NCBI GenBank assembly: GCA_002724925.1
Contig: PBQA01000020.1
Coordinates: 248,001 to 312,000, forward strand
Reading direction: 5' to 3'
Source of the DNA: Oceanospirillaceae bacterium
GTDB lineage: Bacteria > Pseudomonadota > Gammaproteobacteria > Pseudomonadales > Oceanobacteraceae
Length of the DNA stretch: 64,000 nucleotides
The notes under the pieces are model-generated. The model had not been told where the DNA came from. It saw only the letters and a program-made list of their open reading frames with translations, and did no database searches. Within the stretch, counting starts at the first letter, position 1; each line of letters opens with the position of its first letter. Of this stretch, positions 17,882 through 25,901 are shown piece by piece. A program made the position numbers and the translations under genes.

Positions 17882-19479
17882 GTCGCCTTATATTCCTTGT
17901 TCTGTATTGCTCTGTATTGTTCGGTCTGTTCCTTATCAATAAGCTTTGAGAGCATCTCTTCTGGTGCATAGAATCCTCTATCGATATTACTTACTCTTCG
18001 AAATACAACATGTCCTGTCAAACCGGTATCTTCTGGCATTGTGAATTCGTAAAAGTCTGTATTAGCGGATAATATATCGATATATGAATCCATGCATTTT
18101 CTCAGCTCATTATAAAGTTGATCTGCGACAATCCTATGGCTTAGTTGACCGTTTTCAATGCTACGGCTTTTATAATTACTCAATTCAGCCCAGGCGTTTT
18201 CTGCAATTGATAGACGAGGATCTTTTAAATCATATCCGTACCATATATCCTGCCGAAGAACCGATTCAATAAGGGCTATGAAATGTGATTTTCTTTGAGG
18301 GGCATTGATTCTATATTTATCAAAAGTAGACCAGCTTTCAGCGGCTTTATAACGATCCTGAAGTGCTATGCCTGCGAGTACCATCTTTAATGTAACAGCA
18401 CCTGGTAGACGACGAAGTTGCCGATGAAGATCTGATTTCCATATCTTTGCCATAGGATAATCTTCAGGGTTGATCTCCTCTTTTCCAAGATCGACCTCGA
18501 TACTTTGATCAATCCAGAAATCACCACTCCTTATTTCCTTTGCAGTTAATTGTAGAATTTCAAGACCGCAGGAATGGTTACGGAATACAAGTTCACGATG
18601 CCCCTTCCGGAATAGTGCAGCTTTGTTCTCTGAAAGTAATATACGTATGCAATTTATATCCGAACTTGCCTTAGTAGAGTAATTCTCTGCGTCGTTTAAG
18701 AATTCGTCATCAAGTGAGGAAGTGTCAGTATCACTATATTCTTCGGCGTGAGTACTATCCGAAACAGTTCTCGTTGTGAGTGGCATCAGCTGCAAATAAT
18801 TAATATCTGAATTTATTGGATCCTGTGCCAACTCGATTTCATCTGAAGTACGGTCCCAACAGAAACGGATTAGTTTTCTGTATTTTGGAGCATTAAGTAT
18901 CGGAGGCGCTATTTTTTGCATTCCCTCCATACGAAATGATCCGATTCGGAACAGTACATCGAATGGCTGAGCCACGCGATATTCTTTTAATCCTGTAATA
19001 AATTGGGTATCGGTCAGTTCTACATCATCATTAAGAAGTTTCTGAAAGTTGGCTATTTCTCGGCTTCGACATGCAATTCTTATACGGTCTACTCCAAACT
19101 CTGAAATTGTATTGATGACCTGTCTTCTAAATTCATCAATGAGAATCGAATTTCCTGACCGCCAATTAGTATGTAGTTCTTCGACTCGGTTTAATAACTT
19201 TCTGGTTTCTTCTCCGTATAACCGACCAACTTTTTCTTTATCTGATAGTAGAGGATGTGAAAATAGCTGAGAATCGCCATGCCACGGTGTATATCTTAGG
19301 CGAGCATACTCTATTCTTAGTTTGATTGCCGCTTCACTACCTTGGCCGTCTTCTTCTGGATCATCAAGATCGAAAGACACCTGTTTGAGTAATTTACATA
19401 AGTACGAGAATAGCTCTGATTTACATAACCATAATTCCTGACTGACATATTCTTCAGGTAGTTTTCTCATATCCGTCAT
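17872..19479 (-). CDS. Defence-locus protein of unknown function (535 aa)
   Basis: I do not recognise the family. The start at 19479 overlaps the upstream stop as ATGA and has GGAG 5 nt before it; a start at 19524 is open but lacks such a site. The protein is soluble-looking with no membrane segment. It has a segment of alternating hydrophobics (FDVLFRIGSFRMEGMQKI, about 173-190), an acidic low-complexity stretch at about 240-266, and a helical C-terminal half. Base composition is visibly more AT-rich than in drmA. Together with the 331-aa neighbour it approaches the size of DrmE, the unassigned component of class 2 DISARM, so a split DrmE-like protein is possible but unproven. Confidence 0.75.
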   Translation of the reverse strand: MTDMRKLPEEYVSQELWLCKSELFSYLCKLLKQVSFDLDDPEEDGQGSEAAIKLRIEYARLRYTPWHGDSQLFSHPLLSDKEKVGRLYGEETRKLLNRVEELHTNWRSGNSILIDEFRRQVINTISEFGVDRIRIACRSREIANFQKLLNDDVELTDTQFITGLKEYRVAQPFDVLFRIGSFRMEGMQKIAPPILNAPKYRKLIRFCWDRTSDEIELAQDPINSDINYLQLMPLTTRTVSDSTHAEEYSDTDTSSLDDEFLNDAENYSTKASSDINCIRILLSENKAALFRKGHRELVFRNHSCGLEILQLTAKEIRSGDFWIDQSIEVDLGKEEINPEDYPMAKIWKSDLHRQLRRLPGAVTLKMVLAGIALQDRYKAAESWSTFDKYRINAPQRKSHFIALIESVLRQDIWYGYDLKDPRLSIAENAWAELSNYKSRSIENGQLSHRIVADQLYNELRKCMDSYIDILSANTDFYEFTMPEDTGLTGHVVFRRVSNIDRGFYAPEEMLSKLIDKEQTEQYRAIQNKEYKATCV

Positions 19480-20471
19480 ATTCTCTCCATTGATCTGATC
19501 TGGATATATGGAGACTGGAAACATACTGGTGGGGGAATCTCATGATAGTAGCGCTGTCTATCCTGAAGGAAGGCCTCGAACTCCTCCAGAGCCGCACGAG
19601 AGCCGGATCTGTTAATGACTCCTACAATACTTGCGCCTGAAATATCGGAAAATATGTTCCAAGCACTAACAGTCTCTTTCGTGCCTTGTGCAATTATTAC
19701 CGAAGGATCTTGATAAAAGGCATGCTCTTCAAGTTGCCGTTCTCCTATCAGGGTGACACGGCTAATGGTTGATTTACTATCGTCTCCCAGCATTAACAGG
19801 TCAGCCATTGAGATGTAGCTGCCATCAAAAGTAAAACAAGATTTTCTTAGTAGATCCATATAGTTTGAATTGTCACCTGCTGAAGCGGAGACAAGAATAT
19901 GCTCAAGAAAGGAGGAGGTCAGGTTCTCTTTTTTGATTAATTTTAACCCGACTGGTAGTGATTCCATTACTCCGACTAGGGAAGGATCAGGTTGCAATGA
20001 ACTTTGAGGAACCGGTAGTCCATTTATTTGCCAGTCAGATGCATAGGCAGACATTATCCATGATTTTAGCGATTCATTTTTCTTCTTGCCTCTGGACCTT
20101 TTCTGTCCAGTAACAATAATACCGGTACTATCTACCTCCTCTGAAAAATAATATTGCTTTTCTGGATCGGTATGCTTCCGGACATGCCATGCCTCTAGCG
20201 AGCTATTCCGGGAAGTAAGTACTTTCTCTCGAGCTGATAGCAAAAAGGAGAAATAGTTATTACACAGATTGTCATCTGCTCGTTCGAGAGAAGCTCGCAG
20301 TGCTCCTAAAGCTATAAGAGGCGCGATAGAGGATTCAAAAGGTGATGAAATCAGATGGATCTTCTTTGAAGAGACCTTTTTATCATTTACCAAGGTGTAA
20401 CCAAGGCGTATAGATTTTACCACCCAGTCGGGCAGGTCCTCAAATAAACATCCTTGTTCGTAATATTTCAT
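19476..20471 (-). CDS. Defence-locus protein of unknown function (331 aa)
   Basis: Not recognised with confidence. The ATG at 20471 follows AGGA. Visible segments: HLISSPFESSIAPLIALGAL near residue 40 (hydrophobic, nucleotide-fold-like), a basic patch GQKRSRGKKKN near 127, and a Rossmann-like strand pattern near the C-terminus (DPSVIIAQGTKETVSAWNIF then ASIVGVINRSGSR). There are no catalytic motifs I can name. It is coupled by ATGA to the 535-aa gene, so the two products are probably made in equal amounts and may form one complex. It might be the N-terminal half of a DrmE-like protein; a profile search would decide. Confidence 0.72.
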   Translation of the reverse strand: MKYYEQGCLFEDLPDWVVKSIRLGYTLVNDKKVSSKKIHLISSPFESSIAPLIALGALRASLERADDNLCNNYFSFLLSAREKVLTSRNSSLEAWHVRKHTDPEKQYYFSEEVDSTGIIVTGQKRSRGKKKNESLKSWIMSAYASDWQINGLPVPQSSLQPDPSLVGVMESLPVGLKLIKKENLTSSFLEHILVSASAGDNSNYMDLLRKSCFTFDGSYISMADLLMLGDDSKSTISRVTLIGERQLEEHAFYQDPSVIIAQGTKETVSAWNIFSDISGASIVGVINRSGSRAALEEFEAFLQDRQRYYHEIPPPVCFQSPYIQIRSMERI

Positions 20472-20547
20472 ATTTCCTACCGGGCTAAAGCACTACTTAT
20501 CCATTTGACTTTACCTGGTGCATTACTTCAAGTACCTGTATCAGCAT

Positions 20548-21900
20548 TTACTCTATAAGGCGCTTGGTTACGAGTTTGGCTACTGCTCGGAATACAGGAA
20601 CCACGACAGAGTTACCAAACTGTTTGTATGCCTGCGTATCTGATACAGGGATGACAAAGTCATCCTGATCGGGGCGACTGAACCCCATCAGCTTTGCACA
20701 CTCATAGGGAGTAAGCCGTCTGGGGCGATTCTCCAGGTTCTTTCTGTTATCAAAGCCCTTTTTGAAGTCCCAGCCTCGATCAACGAGTATCTCTGATCCG
20801 TCTTTGTAATAACGTGCAGACAAGGTACGCGCGACATCATTGGGGCCGACAAGGCCGAAACCGAAGCCATTACCCTTTTCCTTATGCTTTATCGCATAAT
20901 TGTGGAGGTACTCCCAAAGCTTTGGAGTCAGTGTGTATTTAGCGTCTACATCCTGATCAAAGATGTCACCAAGGGTGATCTTCTTTTTAGGGTAGTATTT
21001 GCGAATATCTTTCAGTGTGAAGCCTTCATGGATGTTCAGGTCTTTGCGGAATCCCACAAGAACAATCCGCTCACGGTGCTGAGGAACCCAGTTTTTTGCA
21101 TCAATCACTTTAGGGTCTTTGGGACCTTCGTGATCTGCATCAGCAACCCAGTAGCCAAGCTCATCAAGGGTTTGCATGATGATCTTGAAGGTTTTGCCTT
21201 TATCGTGGCTCTTAAGATTTTTTACGTTCTCAAGAATGAACGCCTTCGGTTGCTTTGCCTTAATGATACGTGCGACGTCGAAGAAAAGGGTGCCTTGTGT
21301 ATTGCACTCAAAGCCATGAGCACGCCCGAGAGAATTTTTCTTTGAAACTCCAGCGATAGAAAATGGCTGACATGGGAACCCGGCTAACAGAATGTCGTGG
21401 TCTGGAATCATTCTGTCGATATTCTGATAGGCCTCTTCTTCGGAGACGGTCTCGTCAGAGGACAGCGTTACGTCTCTGATGTCCTCATTGAAGGTATGGT
21501 AGTCGCCATGACTGTAATAATTTGCCTTGTAGGTGCGCGCAGCAAACTTATTCCATTCGCTGGTGAATACGCAAAGACCATTCTCATCTTCAAATCCTTT
21601 ACGGATTCCACCAATACCCGCAAACAGGTCGATGAACCTGAAACTCTCTTTCCCGGGGATAACTTTTTCTTTCGGAAGAAGGCCTTTAAGAGCTTTGAAT
21701 TCCTTAGCGCTGAGGCGAGGTTCGGATTTACCTTTGCTCCATCTATTGATGGTTTCTCTGCACCAGTGCCCAGGAGTCACAGAGTTGAGAAAGTCTGCGA
21801 TTGCTTTCTGGTCATAAATTTCGAGAAGTTGACCCAAAAGAGTGGTATCAGATATGTCATCATAGCCTTCTGTGATGAATGCGAGTTGTTCAGTGGCCAT
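20548..21900 (-). CDS. dcm: DNA cytosine-5 methyltransferase, Dcm/EcoRII-like
   Basis: Predicted self-marking methyltransferase. The 450 residues carry the ordered C5 motifs: I DLFAGIGG (91-98), [10 protein letters not shown] with catalytic C177, VI ENV (224-226), VIII QHRER (274-278) and [13 protein letters not shown] near the end. The N-terminal 80 residues, with [10 protein letters not shown] and [14 protein letters not shown], resemble the extension of Dcm and M.EcoRII, which methylate the inner C of CCWGG; the specificity here is inferred from that. It is the first gene of the leftward defence unit, with GGAGAT 5 nt before the ATG, and diverges from vsr. Class 2 DISARM uses a C5 methyltransferase (DrmMII) reported to modify CCWGG. 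Confidence 0.9.
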   Translation of the reverse strand: MATEQLAFITEGYDDISDTTLLGQLLEIYDQKAIADFLNSVTPGHWCRETINRWSKGKSEPRLSAKEFKALKGLLPKEKVIPGKESFRFIDLFAGIGGIRKGFEDENGLCVFTSEWNKFAARTYKANYYSHGDYHTFNEDIRDVTLSSDETVSEEEAYQNIDRMIPDHDILLAGFPCQPFSIAGVSKKNSLGRAHGFECNTQGTLFFDVARIIKAKQPKAFILENVKNLKSHDKGKTFKIIMQTLDELGYWVADADHEGPKDPKVIDAKNWVPQHRERIVLVGFRKDLNIHEGFTLKDIRKYYPKKKITLGDIFDQDVDAKYTLTPKLWEYLHNYAIKHKEKGNGFGFGLVGPNDVARTLSARYYKDGSEILVDRGWDFKKGFDNRKNLENRPRRLTPYECAKLMGFSRPDQDDFVIPVSDTQAYKQFGNSVVVPVFRAVAKLVTKRLIE

Positions 21901-21960
21901 TTTTATCTCCAGGTCAATTGTGTGACATCATATCACTGATTCATTCCATTCGGGAGCAAT
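21901..21960. promoter_or_regulatory. Shared divergent promoter region of methyltransferase and vsr
   Basis: 60-bp gap that must carry the start signals of both genes. I see TATGAT on the minus strand (about 21923-21928) as a possible -10 for the methyltransferase unit but no convincing -35. Ribosome sites are GGAGAT (methyltransferase) and GGGAG (vsr). Confidence 0.4.
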
Positions 21961-22416
21961 ATGTCAGACGTCCACTCCCCAGCTACCCGCAGTCGCAATA
22001 TGTCGGCTATCCGGGGTAAAGATACAAAGCCGGAAATGCTGATCCGGCGGGCCTTGCATGCTCGTGGCTTCCGGTTCCGTCTGCATAACCGGGCACTGCC
22101 GGGGTCGCCAGATCTGGTGCTACCTAAGTACCGTGCTGCAGTCTTTGTTCATGGCTGCTTCTGGCATCGTCATAACTGTCCTATGTTTCACTGGCCATCA
22201 TCCCGCGAAGAGTTCTGGCGGGAAAAGCTGAATGCCAACTACGAGCGCGATGAGCGTAATATCAACTTACTACTGAATGCAGGCTGGCGCGTTGCTGTGG
22301 TGTGGGAGTGCAGTCTTCGCGGTAGACAAAAGAAAAAACTGAATACTGTAATCAATCAACTCTCCACATGGCTCAGGTCTGACCAGCACTATTTCAGTAT
22401 GTCGGGTGATTCCTGA
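21961..22416 (+). CDS. vsr: Very short patch repair endonuclease Vsr
   Basis: Nicks DNA 5' of the T in T:G mismatches that arise when 5-methylcytosine deaminates in Dcm sites. The 151 residues have all family landmarks at the E. coli numbering: E25 (KPEML), D51 (SPDLVLP), H64 and H69 in VHGCFWHRHNC, and a zinc set including C66, H71 and C73. Position 63 is V where E. coli Vsr has T. It diverges from the Dcm-like methyltransferase across 60 bp, which supports CCWGG-type methylation by that enzyme. The 3' end overlaps the convergent 123-aa gene by 23 bp. Confidence 0.95.
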   Translation: MSDVHSPATRSRNMSAIRGKDTKPEMLIRRALHARGFRFRLHNRALPGSPDLVLPKYRAAVFVHGCFWHRHNCPMFHWPSSREEFWREKLNANYERDERNINLLLNAGWRVAVVWECSLRGRQKKKLNTVINQLSTWLRSDQHYFSMSGDS

Positions 22417-22765
22417 CGTAATACCGGGTTTCGAGCCAGTCGTTGATGATATTCATCACTCGTATAAATTGGTCGCACACTCCCTGTACGTCCAATTCTT
22501 CCCAATCGTAGAAATTACCTGCTTTCGGTATCGGATGGTCTTCATCAAGTAGGTATATGTTGGCATCTACAACGTCGTGTAGCTCAGAAAAAGTTTTAAC
22601 ATTTTCTGGCTGTACGCCTCTACGCAGATCTTCTTTGATCCATTCGATAGCAATAGCGGCGCGGTAGCGGATTACGCTTTCCAGTGTGAGTTCACCTCTG
22701 AGGCCGATGCCGTGGTGGAATGTGCGGGTTTCTTCAAGAACGGAAATTGCCTGGTTCGTTTCCAT
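22394..22765 (-). CDS. Hypothetical protein (123 aa)
   Basis: Unrecognised soluble protein, MET-NQAISVLEETRTFHHGIG start, no signal peptide or membrane segment. It contains ELTLESVIRYRAAIAIEW, where two consecutive helices are likely, and ends with a Trp/Tyr-containing helix (IINDWLETRYYV). Its 3' end runs 23 bp into the end of vsr on the opposite strand, so the vsr and orphan regions were joined closely. Translation is preceded by AAGAGACC. It could be an immunity-type or small accessory gene; no function is assigned. Confidence 0.6.
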   Translation of the reverse strand: METNQAISVLEETRTFHHGIGLRGELTLESVIRYRAAIAIEWIKEDLRRGVQPENVKTFSELHDVVDANIYLLDEDHPIPKAGNFYDWEELDVQGVCDQFIRVMNIINDWLETRYYVRNHPTY

Positions 22766-22793
22766 GATTTCAGGTCTCTTTCAAATACTGGTT

Positions 22794-22845
22794 AAATAAA
22801 CAGTATATGCAGGTTGCAGATAAGTAAAGTTTTTTCTGTTTATTT
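22794..22845. promoter_or_regulatory. Inverted repeat in the divergent gap between two orphan genes
   Basis: Perfect 10-bp arms AAATAAACAG (22794-22803) and CTGTTTATTT (22836-22845), 32 bp apart, between the leftward 123-aa gene and the rightward 106-aa gene. It could be a paired operator or a hairpin. No -35/-10 pair stands out. Confidence 0.4.
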
Positions 22846-22922
22846 ATACATGTGACTCATAGTCCGTGGAGTCTCCGGTGTTCAACTGACACACTTAAAC
22901 TCTTCAAAAGGAGGGTTTTTCA

Positions 22923-23243
22923 ATGCGCTATTTCTATTTGGTTGTAGACGGTTTTGGCCCAATCGCTGGCCATATGGAGGAGGTCGCTAAGGGGCTGCTT
23001 TGCGACTACATATATGATCAGGGTTATGAGGTATCCGATTGTTTTATCGCGTTCGAGGCAGGTACTAATGAGACAGCTGCGAAGATATACCTTGAGGCTT
23101 TTCGGCACATGAGAACATGTCTTTACGGCGAGTTTCAGGACAGTGAGTACTTTGATGTCGTAAGAGTAGTCAGTTCTATTACCGTACTTAACCTTAAAGT
23201 TTCCTTTAAGGATAGGTCATTTCATCTACCAGGCCCTAGGTAA
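22923..23243 (+). CDS. Hypothetical protein (106 aa)
   Basis: Small unrecognised protein with a very strong ribosome site (AAAGGAGGG, 7 nt before ATG). It starts MRYFYLVVDGFGPIAGHMEE and has mixed alpha/beta character, without a signal peptide or membrane segment. It stands alone: about 160 bp to its left is the divergent 123-aa gene, and 174 bp of apparently empty DNA lies to its right. No function can be offered. Confidence 0.6.
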   Translation: MRYFYLVVDGFGPIAGHMEEVAKGLLCDYIYDQGYEVSDCFIAFEAGTNETAAKIYLEAFRHMRTCLYGEFQDSEYFDVVRVVSSITVLNLKVSFKDRSFHLPGPR

Positions 23244-23417
23244 GCTAAATGATCTTATTCACCGAATTTAAGTTGCTAAAGGGAAGAGTTATTCCTAACG
23301 GTATTGCGCAGATACTTTTGAAGTCCATCGGCGGAAGATTGTACGGAAGCATAGAGAGCCTGGTGATGCTTTGAAGTCATAGAAATTTACTACATAAGAT
23401 GCAGAAAGCTAATTTCA

Positions 23418-23660
23418 TTAGGATTGTGGGGGGAAGTATTGCCCGCCTTTTTCCGTGACTAAGAGGATGCCAATGCTTTCAGGCGTCATTTTCCTAAGTT
23501 CACTAAAACCTATTTTAAAAATATGGAAATTTTTAAAACTTACTCTACCGGGTTCAGTAGAAGCAGTGATACAGAATTCTTTCTTCCCTTCCGCTTTGGT
23601 TAGAACCGGAGAAAATTCATGTTCATCTTGATTCACTACGTATACGATATTTTGGGTCAT
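23418..23660 (-). CDS. Hypothetical small protein next to toxin-immunity pair (80 aa)
   Basis: Unrecognised 80-residue protein (MTQNIVYVVNQDEHEFSPVL start), preceded by TAGGGAAAAGG. It starts 9 nt after the stop of the candidate immunity gene and reads in the same direction, so it is probably the last gene of the toxin operon and could be a second immunity protein. The gap at 23244-23417 to its right holds nothing recognisable. Confidence 0.55.
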   Translation of the reverse strand: MTQNIVYVVNQDEHEFSPVLTKAEGKKEFCITASTEPGRVSFKNFHIFKIGFSELRKMTPESIGILLVTEKGGQYFPPQS

Positions 23661-23669
23661 ACCTTTTCC

Positions 23670-24125
23670 CTACAATTTTATTTGTTCTGATAATTTTAAA
23701 CATCCGATCTCTATAATTCTATCTTTATAAATATTCAAGTCATCGATTTCTGGTTGAGAAAGGTTGAGGGAACTAAAATATCGTTCTATTGAGGAATAGA
23801 GTATTGACACTGATGATTTATTTAGTGATGAAAAATAAATAGGATTTCTAGAAAATAGTACGGCTAAAGCAAGTATATTTTCGATTACAGATTCAATGTT
23901 TTCTTGCGATTCTTCTGTTCCTAAGAACTCACTAAGTTTATTAATAAAAACCGTTAAATTTTTATCAGGGTCCTCTTCAATGTATTTCTTGACCCATCCT
24001 TTCGTTTGTGCAAAGTAAGCGTGTTCGTGGGTTTCTCGGTTACGAGAAAAATACTCGTCTTTACCTAGAAAAAACTTAACGGTTTCATTATTTTGAACTG
24101 CAGTTTTAAATAAATTATTACTCAC
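23670..24125 (-). CDS. Candidate immunity protein (151 aa)
   Basis: AT-rich gene whose start overlaps the toxin stop as ATGA, the usual toxin-then-immunity arrangement. The product is helix-rich and acidic, with no signal peptide, for example ESQENIESVIENILALAVLF and SVSILYSSIERYFSSLNLS. I do not recognise the family. Function as the cognate immunity protein is inferred from position, coupling and matching low GC with the toxin C-terminal region only. Confidence 0.6.
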   Translation of the reverse strand: MSNNLFKTAVQNNETVKFFLGKDEYFSRNRETHEHAYFAQTKGWVKKYIEEDPDKNLTVFINKLSEFLGTEESQENIESVIENILALAVLFSRNPIYFSSLNKSSVSILYSSIERYFSSLNLSQPEIDDLNIYKDRIIEIGCLKLSEQIKL

Positions 24126-25768
24126 TGTAATTTTTCCACATAAATATTATCGACTTTGGACAAATTATCGATATTGTTATTGTGTACAATATGTTCACCA
24201 CCTGACATAGTGGCTTCAGATGTGCCGGCTTTTGTGTACCCTCCAGGTATCCACTCGCCTTCGTAAGCTCCGCCTTCATTGCCTGTTGGAATTTTGTATT
24301 CGAAACGAGGATCCTTTGGCATAGTTTTTACGTAAGCGATCCTGGAATCTTCGAGCGTTACGTTTTCACCAAGGTTTAATCCATCTCTGAGTACTTTCCA
24401 ATCGCCTCCACTGGCTTTATATTTCTCAATCAGTAAATCCATTTCGGAGCCTAGGCCAACGAACTTGCCGTCAGGAGAAAGAGTTTTATATTTAGGGTTG
24501 TTTATCCAATCTTCAATGACAATAATTCCAGCCCCTTCATTCTCAAATTTTGCGAGATGTTCTGATATGTACTCTTCTGGTAGATATTCAGCTGGATTAT
24601 CAGGTCTATTACCTTGTTCTAGGTTTATGATCTCATCAAATTTTTCTTGAGTCATTGGGACGTTTTCAGGCACTACAGCATTTGCCGTGTTTTTCGGCTT
24701 ACTCACCTCCCCCGTCTCCGCCCCATGCGCATCGGTTTTCTTAACCGAACCATCGACGGATTCCAGCTTGCCTGGGCCGGTGTTCTTTCCATTGAACGCT
24801 TTTTTACGGTTCTTAATGCGTTTGGTTGCTTTCGCAAAGTCAGCTAACAGGTCACCGACTTTGTTGAATTTACGCACCAGGTGCATTTTGCTGCCTACGG
24901 CGGCCACCACGCCTGCACCACCAGTGACGGCGGCGACGATGATGGTGAGTATCAGCTCAAAGGCACCTGAGCCTGCGACTTCGGTCACTTCGATGCTGTG
25001 TTGCGCCTCGGCGTAGTCTTTCACGAAGCGGTATAGAATGTCGCGCAGGGTCTCGTCATTGAGCACCAGATCGGTCATGGCGATGGCTTCGTCGATCTGT
25101 TTCTGGGTGATCTGGCTAGGATCGAAGCCGATGGCTTCAACGAGTTCGCGTTTTTCGCCGCTCAGGTAGGTTTCGGCGTAGGTATCTGCGAAGTTATCCG
25201 ACTCCCATGCGTCACGAAGTGCTTTGGCATGGTGCTGCATTTTTACGAATGGGTTGATGACGTCGCTGAGCTCTTTTACCTGCACTGCGAGGCCCCAAGC
25301 GGATGAGCCGATGCCAGTCATGAAGGCGCCTGTGTAGATCAGGCCTTTCATCACGGTGGACTCTTTGTCGATCTGGCGTTGGTGCATGGCGGCTTCGCGC
25401 CGTTCGCCTTCTACGATCTGACGCAGGGCGTTTTCAATCTGTACGCGCAGGAATGGGCGATCATCGGGGATTTCGTCGTCGACTGCACGAGCGGTATCGA
25501 CCTTTTCGAGCGTCAGGTAGTTGGCCGCGATGGCTTTGGTCAGCGCTTGTCGCGGGCATGACGGTCGGTCATCCAGCTTTGACAGTACGTCGAAGTAGAA
25601 GTGGTTAAAGCTGTCGTCGATATTGCTTGTGCTGAAGTGGCCAAGCAGCAGTTCGGCATCAAAGTTGCCACCCGTGCAGAGGTTTTCTGGGTGGTACAGA
25701 CCGGGGCCTGAGCCGCGTCGGAGTCGGTAACGGTTGCCCTGAAGGTCTTCTAGTTCAAAATCGGCCAT
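24122..25768 (-). CDS. Polymorphic toxin with exchanged C-terminal domain
   Basis: 548-residue protein of modular build. The N-terminal part (1-340) is soluble at first, then has a helical region and a Gly-rich membrane hairpin at about 265-293 (LILTIIVAAVTGGAGVVAAV), similar to delivery regions of type VI secretion cargo effectors. A polar linker (about 330-365) leads to a C-terminal domain ending with EWIPGGYTKAGTSEATMSGG. The DNA for the last 175 residues is clearly more AT-rich than the first part, a sign of C-terminal module replacement. No PAAR, VgrG or RHS repeats are present. The enzymatic activity of the tip is unknown to me. It is coupled to a candidate immunity gene. Confidence 0.65.
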   Translation of the reverse strand: MADFELEDLQGNRYRLRRGSGPGLYHPENLCTGGNFDAELLLGHFSTSNIDDSFNHFYFDVLSKLDDRPSCPRQALTKAIAANYLTLEKVDTARAVDDEIPDDRPFLRVQIENALRQIVEGERREAAMHQRQIDKESTVMKGLIYTGAFMTGIGSSAWGLAVQVKELSDVINPFVKMQHHAKALRDAWESDNFADTYAETYLSGEKRELVEAIGFDPSQITQKQIDEAIAMTDLVLNDETLRDILYRFVKDYAEAQHSIEVTEVAGSGAFELILTIIVAAVTGGAGVVAAVGSKMHLVRKFNKVGDLLADFAKATKRIKNRKKAFNGKNTGPGKLESVDGSVKKTDAHGAETGEVSKPKNTANAVVPENVPMTQEKFDEIINLEQGNRPDNPAEYLPEEYISEHLAKFENEGAGIIVIEDWINNPKYKTLSPDGKFVGLGSEMDLLIEKYKASGGDWKVLRDGLNLGENVTLEDSRIAYVKTMPKDPRFEYKIPTGNEGGAYEGEWIPGGYTKAGTSEATMSGGEHIVHNNNIDNLSKVDNIYVEKLQ

Positions 25769-25869
25769 GACGCTGGGATATCCATACTTCCGTGTGAGGT
25801 TCCGGGTTCTGGCCCGGTTGCAGCGAGTCTAAAACGGGTGTCTGTCAAAGGCAAATAAGGTAAGACATT

Positions 25870-25893
25870 GGCGGCCACATTGAGGTGGCCGCC
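25870..25893 (-). terminator. Strong hairpin downstream of the hydrolase pair
   Basis: Perfect 9-bp stem GGCGGCCAC / GTGGCCGCC with a 6-nt loop, 9 nt beyond the stop of the second hydrolase gene. The following T-tract is poor, so it may act as an mRNA end-stabiliser or a weak terminator. Confidence 0.55.
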
Positions 25894-25901
25894 GAATAGG
25901 T

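Noticed and set aside
17900-17925. Possible right-hand copy of the mnmE 3' core (TTCTGTATTG)
   Set aside because: Only the first ten bases agree, it lies inside a coding region, and the surrounding TCTGTATTG repetition explains it.
23566-23580. ATACAGAA as reverse-strand att core
   Set aside because: Eight matching bases only, inside the 80-aa gene; not distinguishable from chance.
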